Source: Neobacillus rhizophilus
GTDB taxonomy: Bacteria; Bacillota; Bacilli; Bacillales; Cytobacillaceae
Direction of reading: 5' to 3'
Length of the DNA: 64,000 bases
Assembly: GCF_018343535.1 (NCBI RefSeq)
Contig: NZ_JAGYPF010000002.1
Location: 274,103-338,102 of the forward strand
The translations under genes were made by a program, and so were the position numbers. This document shows positions 16,813 to 24,662 of the stretch, piece after piece (positions within the stretch are counted from its first letter, which is position 1; the number at the start of each line of letters is the position of its first letter). The notes beneath the pieces were generated by a model. That model was given only the letters and a program-made list of their open reading frames with translations, ran no database searches and was not told where the DNA came from.

Positions 16813-17814
16813 ATGTTTGCAAGGGATATTGGGATTGATTTAGGAACAGCCAACGTGTTGATCCACGTGAAGGGCCGCGGCATCGTATTAAACGAGCCTT
16901 CCGTAGTTGCAATCGACAGAAACACAAACCGGGTTTTGGCGGTTGGCGAAGAAGCGCGCCGCATGGTTGGACGTACACCAGGAAACATCGTCGCAATTCG
17001 CCCGTTAAAGGACGGCGTTATTGCAGACTTTGATGTAACAGAAGCAATGCTGAAGCATTTTATTAATAAACTTAACGTTAAAGGCTTTTTATCAAAGCCG
17101 CGCATCTTAATTTGCTGCCCAACGAACATTACAAGCGTTGAGCAAAAGGCAATTAAGGAAGCTGCTGAAAAAAGCGGCGGGAAAAAGATTTATTTAGAAG
17201 AAGAGCCAAAAGTGGCAGCGATTGGCGCAGGGATGGACATCTTCCAGCCAAGCGGCAACATGGTAGTGGATATCGGGGGAGGAACGACGGATGTGGCCGT
17301 TCTGTCAATGGGCGATATCGTGACTTCTTCCTCCATCAAAATGGCGGGCGACAAGTTCGACATGGAAATCTTGAACCACATCAAGCGCGAATACAAGCTG
17401 TTAATTGGTGAGCGCACAGCTGAAAACATCAAAATCAACATCGCTACTGTCTTCCCAGGCTCTCGTTCCGAGGAAATGGAAATTCGCGGCCGTGACATGG
17501 TCAGCGGTCTGCCGCGCACGATCACCGTTCGTTCCGAAGAAATCGAGCAGTCATTGCGGGAATCTGTGTCAGTTATTGTTCAGGCTGCCAAGAGCGTTCT
17601 GGAACGTACTCCGCCAGAGCTTTCAGCCGACATCATCGACCGTGGCGTCATCTTAACAGGCGGCGGTGCACTTCTTCACGGCATCGACATGCTGCTTGCG
17701 GAAGAGCTGAAGGTACCTGTTTTAGTAGCGGAAAATCCAATGGACTGCGTTGCCATCGGAACAGGCATCATGCTCGACAACATCGACCGAATTCCAGGCC
17801 GTAAACTAGGATAA
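16813..17814 (+). CDS. mbl: MreB-like actin homologue Mbl
   Basis: A 333-residue bacterial actin that organises the elongation machinery for lateral wall synthesis beneath the membrane. Phosphate-1 loop DIGIDLGTANVL, phosphate-2 loop VVDIGGGTTDVAV and adenosine motif ILTGGGALLHGID are intact. Position right after spoIIID points to Mbl rather than MreB or MreBH. The ATG at 16813 was chosen because GGAGGAAAGGA precedes it; an upstream in-frame codon at 16792 overlaps that site. Two terminator hairpins follow. Confidence 0.96.
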   Translation: MFARDIGIDLGTANVLIHVKGRGIVLNEPSVVAIDRNTNRVLAVGEEARRMVGRTPGNIVAIRPLKDGVIADFDVTEAMLKHFINKLNVKGFLSKPRILICCPTNITSVEQKAIKEAAEKSGGKKIYLEEEPKVAAIGAGMDIFQPSGNMVVDIGGGTTDVAVLSMGDIVTSSSIKMAGDKFDMEILNHIKREYKLLIGERTAENIKINIATVFPGSRSEEMEIRGRDMVSGLPRTITVRSEEIEQSLRESVSVIVQAAKSVLERTPPELSADIIDRGVILTGGGALLHGIDMLLAEELKVPVLVAENPMDCVAIGTGIMLDNIDRIPGRKLG

Positions 17815-17826
17815 TAAATCCAAATG

Positions 17827-17850
17827 TGGTAAGACCTCTTACCAATTTTT
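17827..17850 (+). terminator. First terminator after mbl
   Basis: TGGTAAG-ACCT-CTTACCA stem-loop followed by ATTTTTAA. Confidence 0.75.
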
Positions 17851-17875
17851 AAAAGTCTAATGATAACGGCTGGAC

Positions 17876-17900
17876 AAGCCTGGGTCATTGGGCTTTTTTT
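17876..17900 (+). terminator. Second terminator after mbl
   Basis: AAGCC/GGCTT stem followed by a T7 run. Confidence 0.7.
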
Positions 17901-17964
17901 GATGCATGGGGACGGCTCTCGTGCTTCACTCATTGTGATACATGGGGACGGTTCTCGTGCCTCA
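17901..17964. repeat. Dispersed GGGGACGG repeat, copy 3 (direct halves)
   Basis: CATGGGGACGGCTCTCGTGC and CATGGGGACGGTTCTCGTGC lie in the same orientation about 37 bases apart, unlike the inverted arms of the other copies. Confidence 0.85.
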
Positions 17965-17974
17965 AATGGTATCT

Positions 17975-18087
17975 GGAAAGTAAATGGACCAAAAATGGAA
18001 GTAAACATCAAAAATAGGTAAGTAAAATACCCAAAATGGAAAGTAAATTTCCAAATCGGAAAGTAAATCCTCAAAATCGGAAAGTAT
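17975..18087 (+). repeat. GGAAAGTA array C
   Basis: Six copies at 17975, 17996 (TGGAAGTA), 18017 (GGTAAGTA), 18038, 18058 and 18079. Steps are 21, 21, 21, 20 and 21 bases. It lacks the conserved tail and hairpin of groups A, B and D. Confidence 0.9.
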
Positions 18088-18315
18088 TGGAAATTAACTT
18101 CCAGAAAACACCCCTTTAACCCCAGCTTGACCCCAATTTCTGAGCTTTTTTTACATCAATTTACTTTTTCTCGCAAAAAGTTAATGTATAATCATGAATA
18201 ATTTTTTATAATAGAATAAAATGAGCATCGTGTGTGGTTATAATAAGTATTAACTCTAATCCTGTTGGCAACATCCTTTTCAATAAGGAGTACGGGATTC
18301 AAAGGGGAAATTAAA

Positions 18316-18636
18316 ATGTCTGTAAATAATGTAGAACAACATCAATTTCAATCGCGAGAGGAATATAAAAAGGCAAAGACAGATGCCTTGCAACAGGTGG
18401 ACGATGCCGCTGCTAAAGAAAGAAAAACAGCGGAAGCAGAACCGAAGAACCATGCCCGCATCAGAGTGCGGCTTATTCCAATCTGGCTTCGCCTCGTACT
18501 CTTGGTGGTGTTATTATTTGTCAGCCTTGTGGCTGGGGCGGCTGTCGGTTACGGCATCCTTGGCGGCGGCAATGCAGCCGATGTTTTTAAGCAATCTACT
18601 TGGACACATATTCAAGATTTAATTGATAAAAAATAA
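18316..18636 (+). CDS. EpuA-like small membrane protein (annotated in the family as an RNA polymerase beta-subunit type)
   Basis: A 106-residue protein with a charged N-terminal half, then RIRVRLIPIWLRLVLLVVLL leading into a single membrane helix, and the ending GYGILGGGNAADVFKQSTWTHI. This matches the EpuA family (the common label DNA-directed RNA polymerase subunit beta is a historical misnomer). It was started at ATG 18316 with AAAGGGGAAA upstream. A strong terminator follows, so it is monocistronic. Function unknown. Confidence 0.8.
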   Translation: MSVNNVEQHQFQSREEYKKAKTDALQQVDDAAAKERKTAEAEPKNHARIRVRLIPIWLRLVLLVVLLFVSLVAGAAVGYGILGGGNAADVFKQSTWTHIQDLIDKK

Positions 18637-18639
18637 AGC

Positions 18640-18664
18640 GGGAAGGGCTTAGCCCTTCCCTTTT
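18640..18664 (+). terminator. Intrinsic terminator
   Basis: Perfect 9-bp stem GGGAAGGGC/GCCCTTCCC, 3-base loop, TTTT. Confidence 0.9.
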
Positions 18665-18727
18665 ACATATCACAAATAGTACAATAGAAAATAAATATCT
18701 GTTCCTAGTAGGAGGTACTAAACTAAA

Positions 18728-19162
18728 ATGCTTGATATTAACGAAATCAAAGAAATTATCCCGCACCGCTACCCATTTTTGCTGGTGGATCGAATTTTAG
18801 AGGTGGAAGAGGGAAAAAGAGCGGTCGGCATTAAAAATGTTTCCGCAAATGAAGAATTTTTCAACGGTCATTTTCCGGATTATCCGGTCATGCCTGGGGT
18901 TTTAATCGTTGAAGCACTCGCGCAGGTCGGGGCTGTTGCTGTTTTGAAAAAAGAAGAAAATCGCGGCCGTTTGGCGTTTTTTGCAGGAATAGACAATTGC
19001 CGGTTTAAAAAGCAGGTAAAGCCGGGTGACCAGCTGCGCCTTGAGGTGGAAATGGTACGTTTGCGCGGACCAATCGGCAAGGGGAAAGCCGTGGCAACTG
19101 TTGACGGCGAAATCGCCTGCGAAGCGGAAATTACCTTTGCGCTTGGGGAAAAGAAGGAATAA
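18728..19162 (+). CDS. fabZ: 3-hydroxyacyl-[acyl-carrier-protein] dehydratase FabZ
   Basis: A 144-residue hot-dog-fold enzyme that removes water from 3-hydroxyacyl-ACP in fatty acid elongation. The catalytic His is in [14 protein letters not shown] and the catalytic Glu in [26 protein letters not shown] is intact. TAGGAGGT precedes the ATG. The position corresponds to ywpB of B. subtilis, after mbl (the flhO/flhP genes that lie between them there are absent here). Confidence 0.97.
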   Translation: MLDINEIKEIIPHRYPFLLVDRILEVEEGKRAVGIKNVSANEEFFNGHFPDYPVMPGVLIVEALAQVGAVAVLKKEENRGRLAFFAGIDNCRFKKQVKPGDQLRLEVEMVRLRGPIGKGKAVATVDGEIACEAEITFALGEKKE

Positions 19163-19186
19163 ATTTAGGGTTTGAGTGGGGTTTGG

Positions 19187-19299
19187 CGAGTAAAATTTAA
19201 ATTTAGACGAGTAAATCTTTAAAGTTGGCAAGTAAATCCCACAATTAGGCGAGTAAATCTTTAAAGTTGACGAGTAAAATCACAGAAATGACGAGTAAA
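19187..19299 (+). repeat. CGAGTAAA 21-bp array F3
   Basis: Six copies at 19187, 19208, 19229 (CAAGTAAA), 19250, 19271 and 19292, all exactly 21 bases apart. The array begins 25 bases after fabZ and runs into its terminator. Confidence 0.95.
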
Positions 19300-19326
19300 G
19301 GCCGGGGGACAACCTCGGCCTTTTTT
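19298..19326 (+). terminator. Terminator after array F3
   Basis: AAGGCCG/CGGCCTT stem followed by T6. Confidence 0.8.
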
Positions 19327-19417
19327 ACATGCAAAAAAATTCCATTCAAATTTTAAAAAACAACGGGAAAGCTATAAGTGTTAGGCAATAACATGAAAGT
19401 CGAAAGGAGTTTTTTGC

Positions 19418-19804
19418 TTGAAGAAGAAGCTGTGTATGCTGCTCACCGGTTCTGTATTGTCGGCGATGATGCTGGTTGGCTGTAATAATGCAAGGAATGA
19501 CATTAACCCACCGCCGCCGAGGGTCAACGATAACAATTTGAATGACAATTTGGATCGGAACGACATGAATAATCGGAACGACCTAAACGACAGAAACAAC
19601 CTGAACAATCGGAACGACAACCTAAATAACCGATTGCAAAATGATTTAAATGACAATCCGATGGACCGACGCAACCATTATCCAGAGTCTGAGGACAAGA
19701 ACACACCAACTGACAAGGACTGGATAAAGGACAACAACACGAAGCAGGAAGATATTATCGAGGATGATATCGACCGCAAAGACCGCGACAACAAAGACGA
19801 ATAA
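19418..19804 (+). CDS. Asn/Asp-rich lipoprotein
   Basis: A 128-residue predicted lipoprotein: signal peptide with lipobox LVGC (Cys22), four prolines, then low-complexity tandem motifs of the type NDLNDRNNLNNRN, and an acidic C-terminus. TTG start after GAAAGGAG. The nucleotide sequence is a degenerate repeat, so length may vary among strains. It would be anchored on the outer face of the membrane. No family recognised; function unknown. Confidence 0.75.
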   Translation: MKKKLCMLLTGSVLSAMMLVGCNNARNDINPPPPRVNDNNLNDNLDRNDMNNRNDLNDRNNLNNRNDNLNNRLQNDLNDNPMDRRNHYPESEDKNTPTDKDWIKDNNTKQEDIIEDDIDRKDRDNKDE

Positions 19805-19808
19805 AAAA

Positions 19809-19852
19809 GGGGGACAGGCGCTAGAACGGTAGCGCCTTGTCCCCTTTTTTTA
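19809..19852 (+). terminator. Strong terminator
   Basis: GGGGACAGGCGCT and AGCGCCTTGTCCCC pair with one irregularity, followed by T7. It may also serve the convergent gene. Confidence 0.9.
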
Positions 19853-20107
19853 TGAATATCCCGTCATCATTAAAGCTGCAGCGAGAATAGCAAAAATGAA
19901 AATCAAAATATAAACAATAATGGCCAAAATCGTGATAATCCAGCCAAGCACCTTTCGTCCGGTCTGAATTAAATAAATTCCAAGCGCGATGGCCCCAAAG
20001 AAAAATCCCAAAATCGCCCATAGCCATTGCCTCTTACCGCGCTTCGGGGCGTCCACTGCTAAAAAAATCGCAATAATGACATTAACAATCCAACTAGTCC
20101 AACTCAT
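19850..20107 (-). CDS. Small two-helix membrane protein
   Basis: An 85-residue protein with hydrophobic segments at about 5-17, 29-47 and 53-80 separated by APKRGKRQW and QTGRKVLG. The start ATG has a purine-rich AAAGAG just upstream and GGAGGGAGG further away. Codon use looks coding and it lies between two terminators. No family recognised. Confidence 0.65.
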   Translation of the reverse strand: MSWTSWIVNVIIAIFLAVDAPKRGKRQWLWAILGFFFGAIALGIYLIQTGRKVLGWIITILAIIVYILIFIFAILAAALMMTGYS

Positions 20108-20191
20108 CTCTTTCTGCTGCCTCCCTCCTAAATTTCTCCATCTACCAATAGTATGGTGAGATTTTGTCGAAAAAGCAAGATAATTTTTCCA

Positions 20192-20216
20192 AGAAAAAAC
20201 CAGCCCGAAGACTGGT
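20192..20216 (-). terminator. Terminator of ywpF
   Basis: On the minus strand ACCAGTC-TTCG-GGCTGGT (UUCG-type loop) is followed by T6. Confidence 0.9.
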
Positions 20217-20223
20217 ATACACT

Positions 20224-20655
20224 TTAGGTATTCTTGACCTTCAGCTTCGGCTTGCTCTTCATTTTCTCCTTGAATTCGGCTAGAAGGGCGTCGCCCTGTA
20301 ACCCTTTTTGAATGAGGCTGTCGAGCAGAAGCTCGGAATAGTCGCTTTTGTTGCGGCGCAGGTGGCCTAAAAACAGAACGCCGGTATGCTTTTCGAATTT
20401 CGTAAGCGAAGCGATTTTTGTTTGAAAATAAGCGGGTGTGTTTTCCTTCTTCGTAATAACGGCCTCGACAATCACTTCGCGGTTTTGCTCAGATATATTT
20501 TTAAAGTAATCATACAGGGAGAGATCAGTGTACGCCTCAATCAACCAGGTGGAGCGTTCATCTTCTTTATTGAGAATCAGGCCGTCTTCGAGCGGAACCT
20601 CAACCGATTTGTCATTTTCCACAACTTCCAACGAGAATAATTTAAACGTCTTCAT
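20224..20655 (-). CDS. ywpF: YwpF family protein
   Basis: A 143-residue cytoplasmic protein, MKTFKLFSLEVVE, matching the YwpF-like family by N-terminal sequence, length and location next to the ssb gene, as in B. subtilis. ATG at 20655 has AGGAGGT 5 bases upstream. The protein is rich in Lys and Glu at the C-terminus. Function unknown. Confidence 0.85.
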   Translation of the reverse strand: MKTFKLFSLEVVENDKSVEVPLEDGLILNKEDERSTWLIEAYTDLSLYDYFKNISEQNREVIVEAVITKKENTPAYFQTKIASLTKFEKHTGVLFLGHLRRNKSDYSELLLDSLIQKGLQGDALLAEFKEKMKSKPKLKVKNT

Positions 20656-20786
20656 TACCAACCTCCTGTTTGTTTTTTCCTAATTATAACATACGCAAAA
20701 AAGAAGCAAATGTCGAAAAATATTTGACCGAAATAGGATTTTTAATTTATTTGTAAAAAATTAACCCCGTCCGTGACAAAAACCTC

Positions 20787-20807
20787 CTCGAAAATTGCTT
20801 TTTCGAG
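20787..20807. promoter_or_regulatory. Palindrome upstream of ssb, possible ComK half-site
   Basis: CTCGAAAA-TTGCT-TTTTCGAG is a perfect inverted repeat and contains AAAA-N5-TTTT, the ComK AT-box pattern. The syntenic B. subtilis gene ssbB (ywpH) is ComK-controlled. I see no clear second AT-box at the required distance, so this is weak. Confidence 0.35.
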
Positions 20808-20900
20808 AAAAATCGACCTCTAAACGGGCCGTATCGCAATTTTACTTTGCTTTGGCCCGGGTCTAAGATGAAATCATCAAATGTTGGAGGAGATGATACC

Positions 20901-21413
20901 TTGATTAATCAAGTAACGCTGGTTGGCCGCTTGACGAGGGACCCGGAATTGAATCAAACGACGGAGGGAACGCCGGTATCGCACATTACCTTGGCGGTGA
21001 ACAGGAACTTCCGCAATCACAATGGCGAATTTGACACGGATTTTGTGCAGTGCACCCTGTGGCGAAATGCCGCCGAAAACACGTACAAATATTGTCGAAA
21101 AGGGGCGGTCGTCGGAATCACCGGACGCCTGCAAACCCGCCATTATGACGGGCGGGATGGGAAAAGGGTATACGTCACGGAGGTTGTGGCGGAAACGATT
21201 CGGTTTTTGAGTACGAAGCCGCAGGGGGCGGGGGCAGAATCTAGAAGTGGGTCTTCAGCATCGGTTTCTGGTGCCGCACCTGGGCAGGGGATGAATCCCC
21301 CTGGACAAAGTTCATCCGTGGCATCCGGGTCTTCGGTGTCCGGCCAGTCCCAAGCTTCTGCACCTGGGCCAGCCCCAACAGCCGAATCCGTTGCTGCATC
21401 ATTGCCATTCTAA
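20901..21413 (+). CDS. ssb: Single-stranded DNA-binding protein
   Basis: A 170-residue SSB: N-terminal OB fold (INQVTLVGRLTRDPELNQT, SHITLAVNRNFRN, FVQCTLWRNAAENT, GITGRLQTRHYDG), then a Ser/Gly/Pro/Gln-rich linker and the ending ESVAASLPF. It binds single-stranded DNA in replication, repair or competence. The location matches ssbB (ywpH) of B. subtilis, which has no tail; this protein has a linker and keeps the terminal LPF but lacks the usual acidic DDD before it. TTG start at 20901 after GGAGGAG. Confidence 0.93.
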   Translation: MINQVTLVGRLTRDPELNQTTEGTPVSHITLAVNRNFRNHNGEFDTDFVQCTLWRNAAENTYKYCRKGAVVGITGRLQTRHYDGRDGKRVYVTEVVAETIRFLSTKPQGAGAESRSGSSASVSGAAPGQGMNPPGQSSSVASGSSVSGQSQASAPGPAPTAESVAASLPF

Positions 21414-21440
21414 GAGGTGGAAAAAAGGAGGAGCTCAACC

Positions 21441-21626
21441 TTGGGTGCTCATGAAGAAGAATACGTCCACAACCTCGAGCAGTTACTCGAAACGTTAATC
21501 AAAATGGTTGGAAAGGCCAATCAAAAGGTCGACAGCCTGCAGTTGCGGGTCAGCCAGTTGGAATGGCTGATCAAGGAACAGCAGCAGGAAAAAAGGGAGC
21601 GCAGCCCGATTCGGATTTACTCGTAG
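21441..21626 (+). CDS. Small coiled-coil protein downstream of ssb
   Basis: A 61-residue, mostly helical protein (EEEYVHNLEQLLETLIKMV, then VDSLQLRVSQLEWLIKEQQQ), with heptad-like leucines suggesting a coiled coil. TTG start at 21441, after AAAGGAGGAG. It begins 28 bases after ssb, so it is probably cotranscribed. No family recognised. Confidence 0.65.
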   Translation: MGAHEEEYVHNLEQLLETLIKMVGKANQKVDSLQLRVSQLEWLIKEQQQEKRERSPIRIYS

Positions 21627-21679
21627 GTGGGCCTATTTTGGCGACCTTGGATTGGCGGAGATTTTGGTAAAAGTAAATG

Positions 21680-21706
21680 CAGGCAGCGGCGCCTCTGCCT
21701 GTTTTC
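21680..21706 (+). terminator. Terminator after the ssb operon
   Basis: CAGGCAG/CTGCCTG with an 8-base loop and TTTT. Confidence 0.8.
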
Positions 21707-21806
21707 TCGGAAAGCCTGTCGTTCGCGATTCTCAACTAATTTCCCCGAACTGCCCCCGTTGAAAAAGAGAATCAAACATCTCTCCTGAACCAGCCTCATT
21801 TTTGGA

Positions 21807-21838
21807 ATTCCGGCAGCGTTTTTGCCGGGATTTTTTTG
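21807..21838 (+). terminator. Second terminator upstream of the DUF4062 gene
   Basis: ATTCCGGCA/TGCCGGGAT (one G-U) followed by T7. No gene lies between this and the previous terminator. Confidence 0.75.
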
Positions 21839-21966
21839 TAAGAATATATGATTGAACATTCTCCTACGTTGCTCTGCTTATCCATTAATAATTTTATTAA
21901 TCTGTTATAGGAATTCTCATGTTACTGTCGAAATAAATAATTTAGCAATTGATATTGGAGGAAAAT

Positions 21967-23142
21967 ATGTCTAATCCTTTAAAAATATTCATAAGTTCTG
22001 TGGGACAAGATAGTTTAAGTCCTCTTAGAAACCAGTTATTTGATGAATTAAAAGGGATGGCTCATCATCCAGTTATGTATGAAAGAAACATAGGTCCTTG
22101 GCCACGAGCCCAGTCTGTACAGCGTTGTTTAGAAGCTGTTTCAGAAAGTGATATCTTCATCCTGCTTATTTCAAATAAGGGAGGCAGTTACTATCAGGAA
22201 TATGGGGCGACCGTAACACACCTGGAATTTTTAAGAGCAAATAATGAAAATAAAACTGTTATTCCATTTATAGAACGGAGTGTATCTGATTTATATTGGA
22301 GAATGAACAGCCAATTTGAAGAAAAAATACAACAATATATTGAGGTGAATGGACAACATCCTGATTCTTATAGTGAGATTGCTGAAGAAATATGGAAAGG
22401 TCATTCATCATACCCTAGTAATAGCCATATTGATTCTTATGTCTTTGGATTCATACACGATTTAGTAACTAAAGGTAATTATTTTGAACCGCTTAATCTC
22501 GGCATTGCGCCCTTAGAAAAAATTAAAGAATACTTAAGTGACTTATTCCGACAAGCTAGAACGCTATTAGCGATTGAGCCGATTATTCACCAGCATATTC
22601 AGAATGCTTCATTACATCAAAAACATACGGAATTTTCTTTTAAGCTGTTAGATTTTATTAAAGAGGGGCAAATAACAAACTGTAGGCTTTTCCTTGCTCA
22701 TATTCAAGCATTAATGGATGGTGGGGATATTCTTTATAAAAAAGGTACAGTCTTTGAAAAGAATATAGGTTATTTTGAACCTTGCTGTGGAATTACGATG
22801 TACAAAATTTTTCCTGACTCTCAGGAACTAATTTTACTTGAGGCAACAGGAATAGCAGGTGATGACAACAGGAGCTACTCTTTAGCAGATAACACTTCAT
22901 TTGTGGTGCAAACCTATTTAGATTCCTTGGAAAATAAATTATTTTATCAGCCAGAAAAACAATTATTATATTTTACGATTAAGGCTTCTAAGTATATACT
23001 GTGCTTACATTACCCGGTTTCTGATGATTTTACAGAAGAAATCATGGAACGGTTTCAAAAAGATGTGTTTGATGCTATACTTAATTCAGAATCACAGTTA
23101 TATCGTGGGTTTGTCACTAAATTGTTAGGAGGATTAGACTAA
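21967..23142 (+). CDS. DUF4062 (TIR-like fold) protein, candidate defence or signalling effector
   Basis: A 391-residue protein. The N-terminus PLKIFISSVGQDSLSPLRNQ and later SESDIFILLISNKGG and GATVTHLEFLRA match DUF4062, a TIR/SEFIR-related domain (about residues 1-120) often fused to NTPase or effector domains. The rest (about 150-391) is helical then mixed, with no motif I recognise. GGAGGAAAAT supports ATG 21967. Its stop overlaps a 58-residue ORF. The pair is clearly richer in AT than the neighbouring core genes and lies between two terminators, consistent with transfer. A defence function is inference. Confidence 0.75.
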   Translation: MSNPLKIFISSVGQDSLSPLRNQLFDELKGMAHHPVMYERNIGPWPRAQSVQRCLEAVSESDIFILLISNKGGSYYQEYGATVTHLEFLRANNENKTVIPFIERSVSDLYWRMNSQFEEKIQQYIEVNGQHPDSYSEIAEEIWKGHSSYPSNSHIDSYVFGFIHDLVTKGNYFEPLNLGIAPLEKIKEYLSDLFRQARTLLAIEPIIHQHIQNASLHQKHTEFSFKLLDFIKEGQITNCRLFLAHIQALMDGGDILYKKGTVFEKNIGYFEPCCGITMYKIFPDSQELILLEATGIAGDDNRSYSLADNTSFVVQTYLDSLENKLFYQPEKQLLYFTIKASKYILCLHYPVSDDFTEEIMERFQKDVFDAILNSESQLYRGFVTKLLGGLD

Positions 23143-23318
23143 TGAGCGAAAATCAAATTCGATTTGAAAAAGAAAAAGTTATTCTTATAGCCTCCGGTAC
23201 TGTTGACGAAAGTAAAAGGTACTTTGAACAACAGAACAGACAATTCAAACAAAACACACGAATTATTATGGACACAATTACAAGCTTAAATAAAAGTAAA
23301 AAGCGTGGCTTAATTTGA
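23142..23318 (+). CDS. 58-residue partner of the DUF4062 gene
   Basis: MSENQIRFEKEKVILIASGT begins at an ATG overlapping the DUF4062 stop codon (TAATG), with TAGGAGGATT upstream, so translation is coupled. A short strand (KVILIASGTV) precedes a charged helix (SKRYFEQQNRQFKQNTRIIM) and a basic tail. No homologue recognised. It might be an antitoxin, an adaptor or a regulator of the DUF4062 protein. Confidence 0.7.
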   Translation: MSENQIRFEKEKVILIASGTVDESKRYFEQQNRQFKQNTRIIMDTITSLNKSKKRGLI

Positions 23319-23331
23319 TATTATTTTTATA

Positions 23332-23358
23332 AAAAGCCTCCATCTTTAGAGGTTTTTT
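23332..23358 (+). terminator. Terminator of the DUF4062 operon
   Basis: AGCCTC/GAGGTT stem with a T7 run. Confidence 0.75.
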
Positions 23359-23480
23359 TAACGTTCAGTTTAGGATTGGTATAAAAACCCACAATTTGGC
23401 CATACTAATAGCAAAACCCCCTGTTTTTTAAAAAGAAGCCGCTGATCTCGTGTCAGCGGCTTCTTCGATTTTTCCTATCA

Positions 23481-23895
23481 CTAAATCTTATCCCTATGCC
23501 GTTTATTTGCTCTAACGAGGCTTGCGATCATATCCGCATAAAACGCCCGGCGCTTGGGTGCCATTAAGTGTAGCTCCACCAGGGCCTTCTTTAACTCAGG
23601 TTCTTTTTGAAGCAACTCATAAATAATCGCCAAATCGGGATTCTCCAGGGTTTTCTTAGCGAGAAAGCCCGGCTCCGCCTGTGGGAAATCGCCCTGATTC
23701 AACTCCCCGAGCAAATAATCCTTGTCTAGTTTAAAAATTTCCGCAAACTGCAGCAATGTTTGATAAGTGGGTACGCTGCGACCGTTTCTCAAATCGGCTG
23801 ATCGTCGAGCAATGTAGATTCATCATGCTGGCCAGCGTGTCCTAGGACCAGTTTTGCCGATCACGAAGCTTCTTCAATTTTTCCGCTAGAGACAT
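23481..23895 (-). pseudogene. Decayed XRE/Cro-CI family regulator
   Basis: Reading from ATG 23895: MSLAEKLKKLRDRQNWS, then an in-frame TAG where Gln is expected, then DTLASMMNLHCSTISRFE, then a one-base insertion (GAGAAACGG) before NGRSVPTYQTLLQFAEIF. The remaining frame runs to 23481 with a helical C-terminal part. This is a helix-turn-helix repressor with one nonsense and one frameshift lesion, so it should not make a working protein. It may be a remnant of a mobile element near the DUF4062 pair. Confidence 0.8.
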
Positions 23896-24113
23896 CCTTT
23901 TCACCGCCATCAAAAAAACAAATCCTGCCTCTACGATAACGGGAAAAAATGGCCCATAGTCTAAATGTGCGTATCCTTCACAGTGAGTGATGTGACAAGA
24001 GTGCACGGTGATTAAAAAAATGTGATTTTCCCAATTTTGCTGAAAAGGAATATTTAAATTATTGTCGAATAATATGAAGTGATGTAGATATATGTCAAAT
24101 CTGGAGGTTTTTC

Positions 24114-24560
24114 ATGGAAAAAACTTTTTTAGTAATAGTGGGTGAACAAATTAGCAGCAAGGAATGGCGATTAAAAAGAAAACCTAATTTTATTGACGTA
24201 TTCATACTTTCACGTCAGTTATCTTACACAACTATGAACCCCTCATACCAATATATCCCCATTGAAAACGGTGGGAAAATGCCCATTAATTTCTGTGATC
24301 AAGACTTCCAAATAATATACAACGAAAATAAAATAGAGATTCTAATAGGTGAAGATGAAATCCTAGAGGAGGAAATCTATGAGATTCTGAGTCACTTTGT
24401 TCTGGTTGAAGGAACCAAAGTGACAGCCCTTCGACATTTCCCTTTCGAAAAAACAAGTTTATTAATAAGGAAAAAACGGCGTACTGCGTCGGCGGAAAAG
24501 AAACTTAAAGATACTAGTGATTGTTTTAAACTACAAGGAGGAATACTTCGAAAATTGTAG
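24114..24560 (+). CDS. Hypothetical protein, 148 residues
   Basis: Starts MEKTFLVIVGEQISSKEWRL after CTGGAGGT. The N-terminal part looks like alternating strands and helices; the C-terminal 40 residues are strongly basic (LLIRKKRRTASAEKKLKD). A terminator hairpin follows within 25 bases. I do not recognise a family. It is AT-rich like the DUF4062 pair and lies in the same accessory interval. Confidence 0.6.
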   Translation: MEKTFLVIVGEQISSKEWRLKRKPNFIDVFILSRQLSYTTMNPSYQYIPIENGGKMPINFCDQDFQIIYNENKIEILIGEDEILEEEIYEILSHFVLVEGTKVTALRHFPFEKTSLLIRKKRRTASAEKKLKDTSDCFKLQGGILRKL

Positions 24561-24580
24561 TTTATAGCGGGAACCACCTT

Positions 24581-24633
24581 AAAAGGGCAAAAGATGGCGA
24601 GTACTTGGCCAAGTCTTTTGCCTTTTCTTTTTT
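24581..24633 (+). terminator. Terminator after the 148-residue hypothetical
   Basis: AAAAGGGCAAAAGA pairs with TCTTTTGCCTTTT (one unpaired base) and is followed by CTTTTTT. Confidence 0.75.
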
Positions 24634-24662
24634 GGGGGTGGATCTCCCTGAAAAAACAGTTT

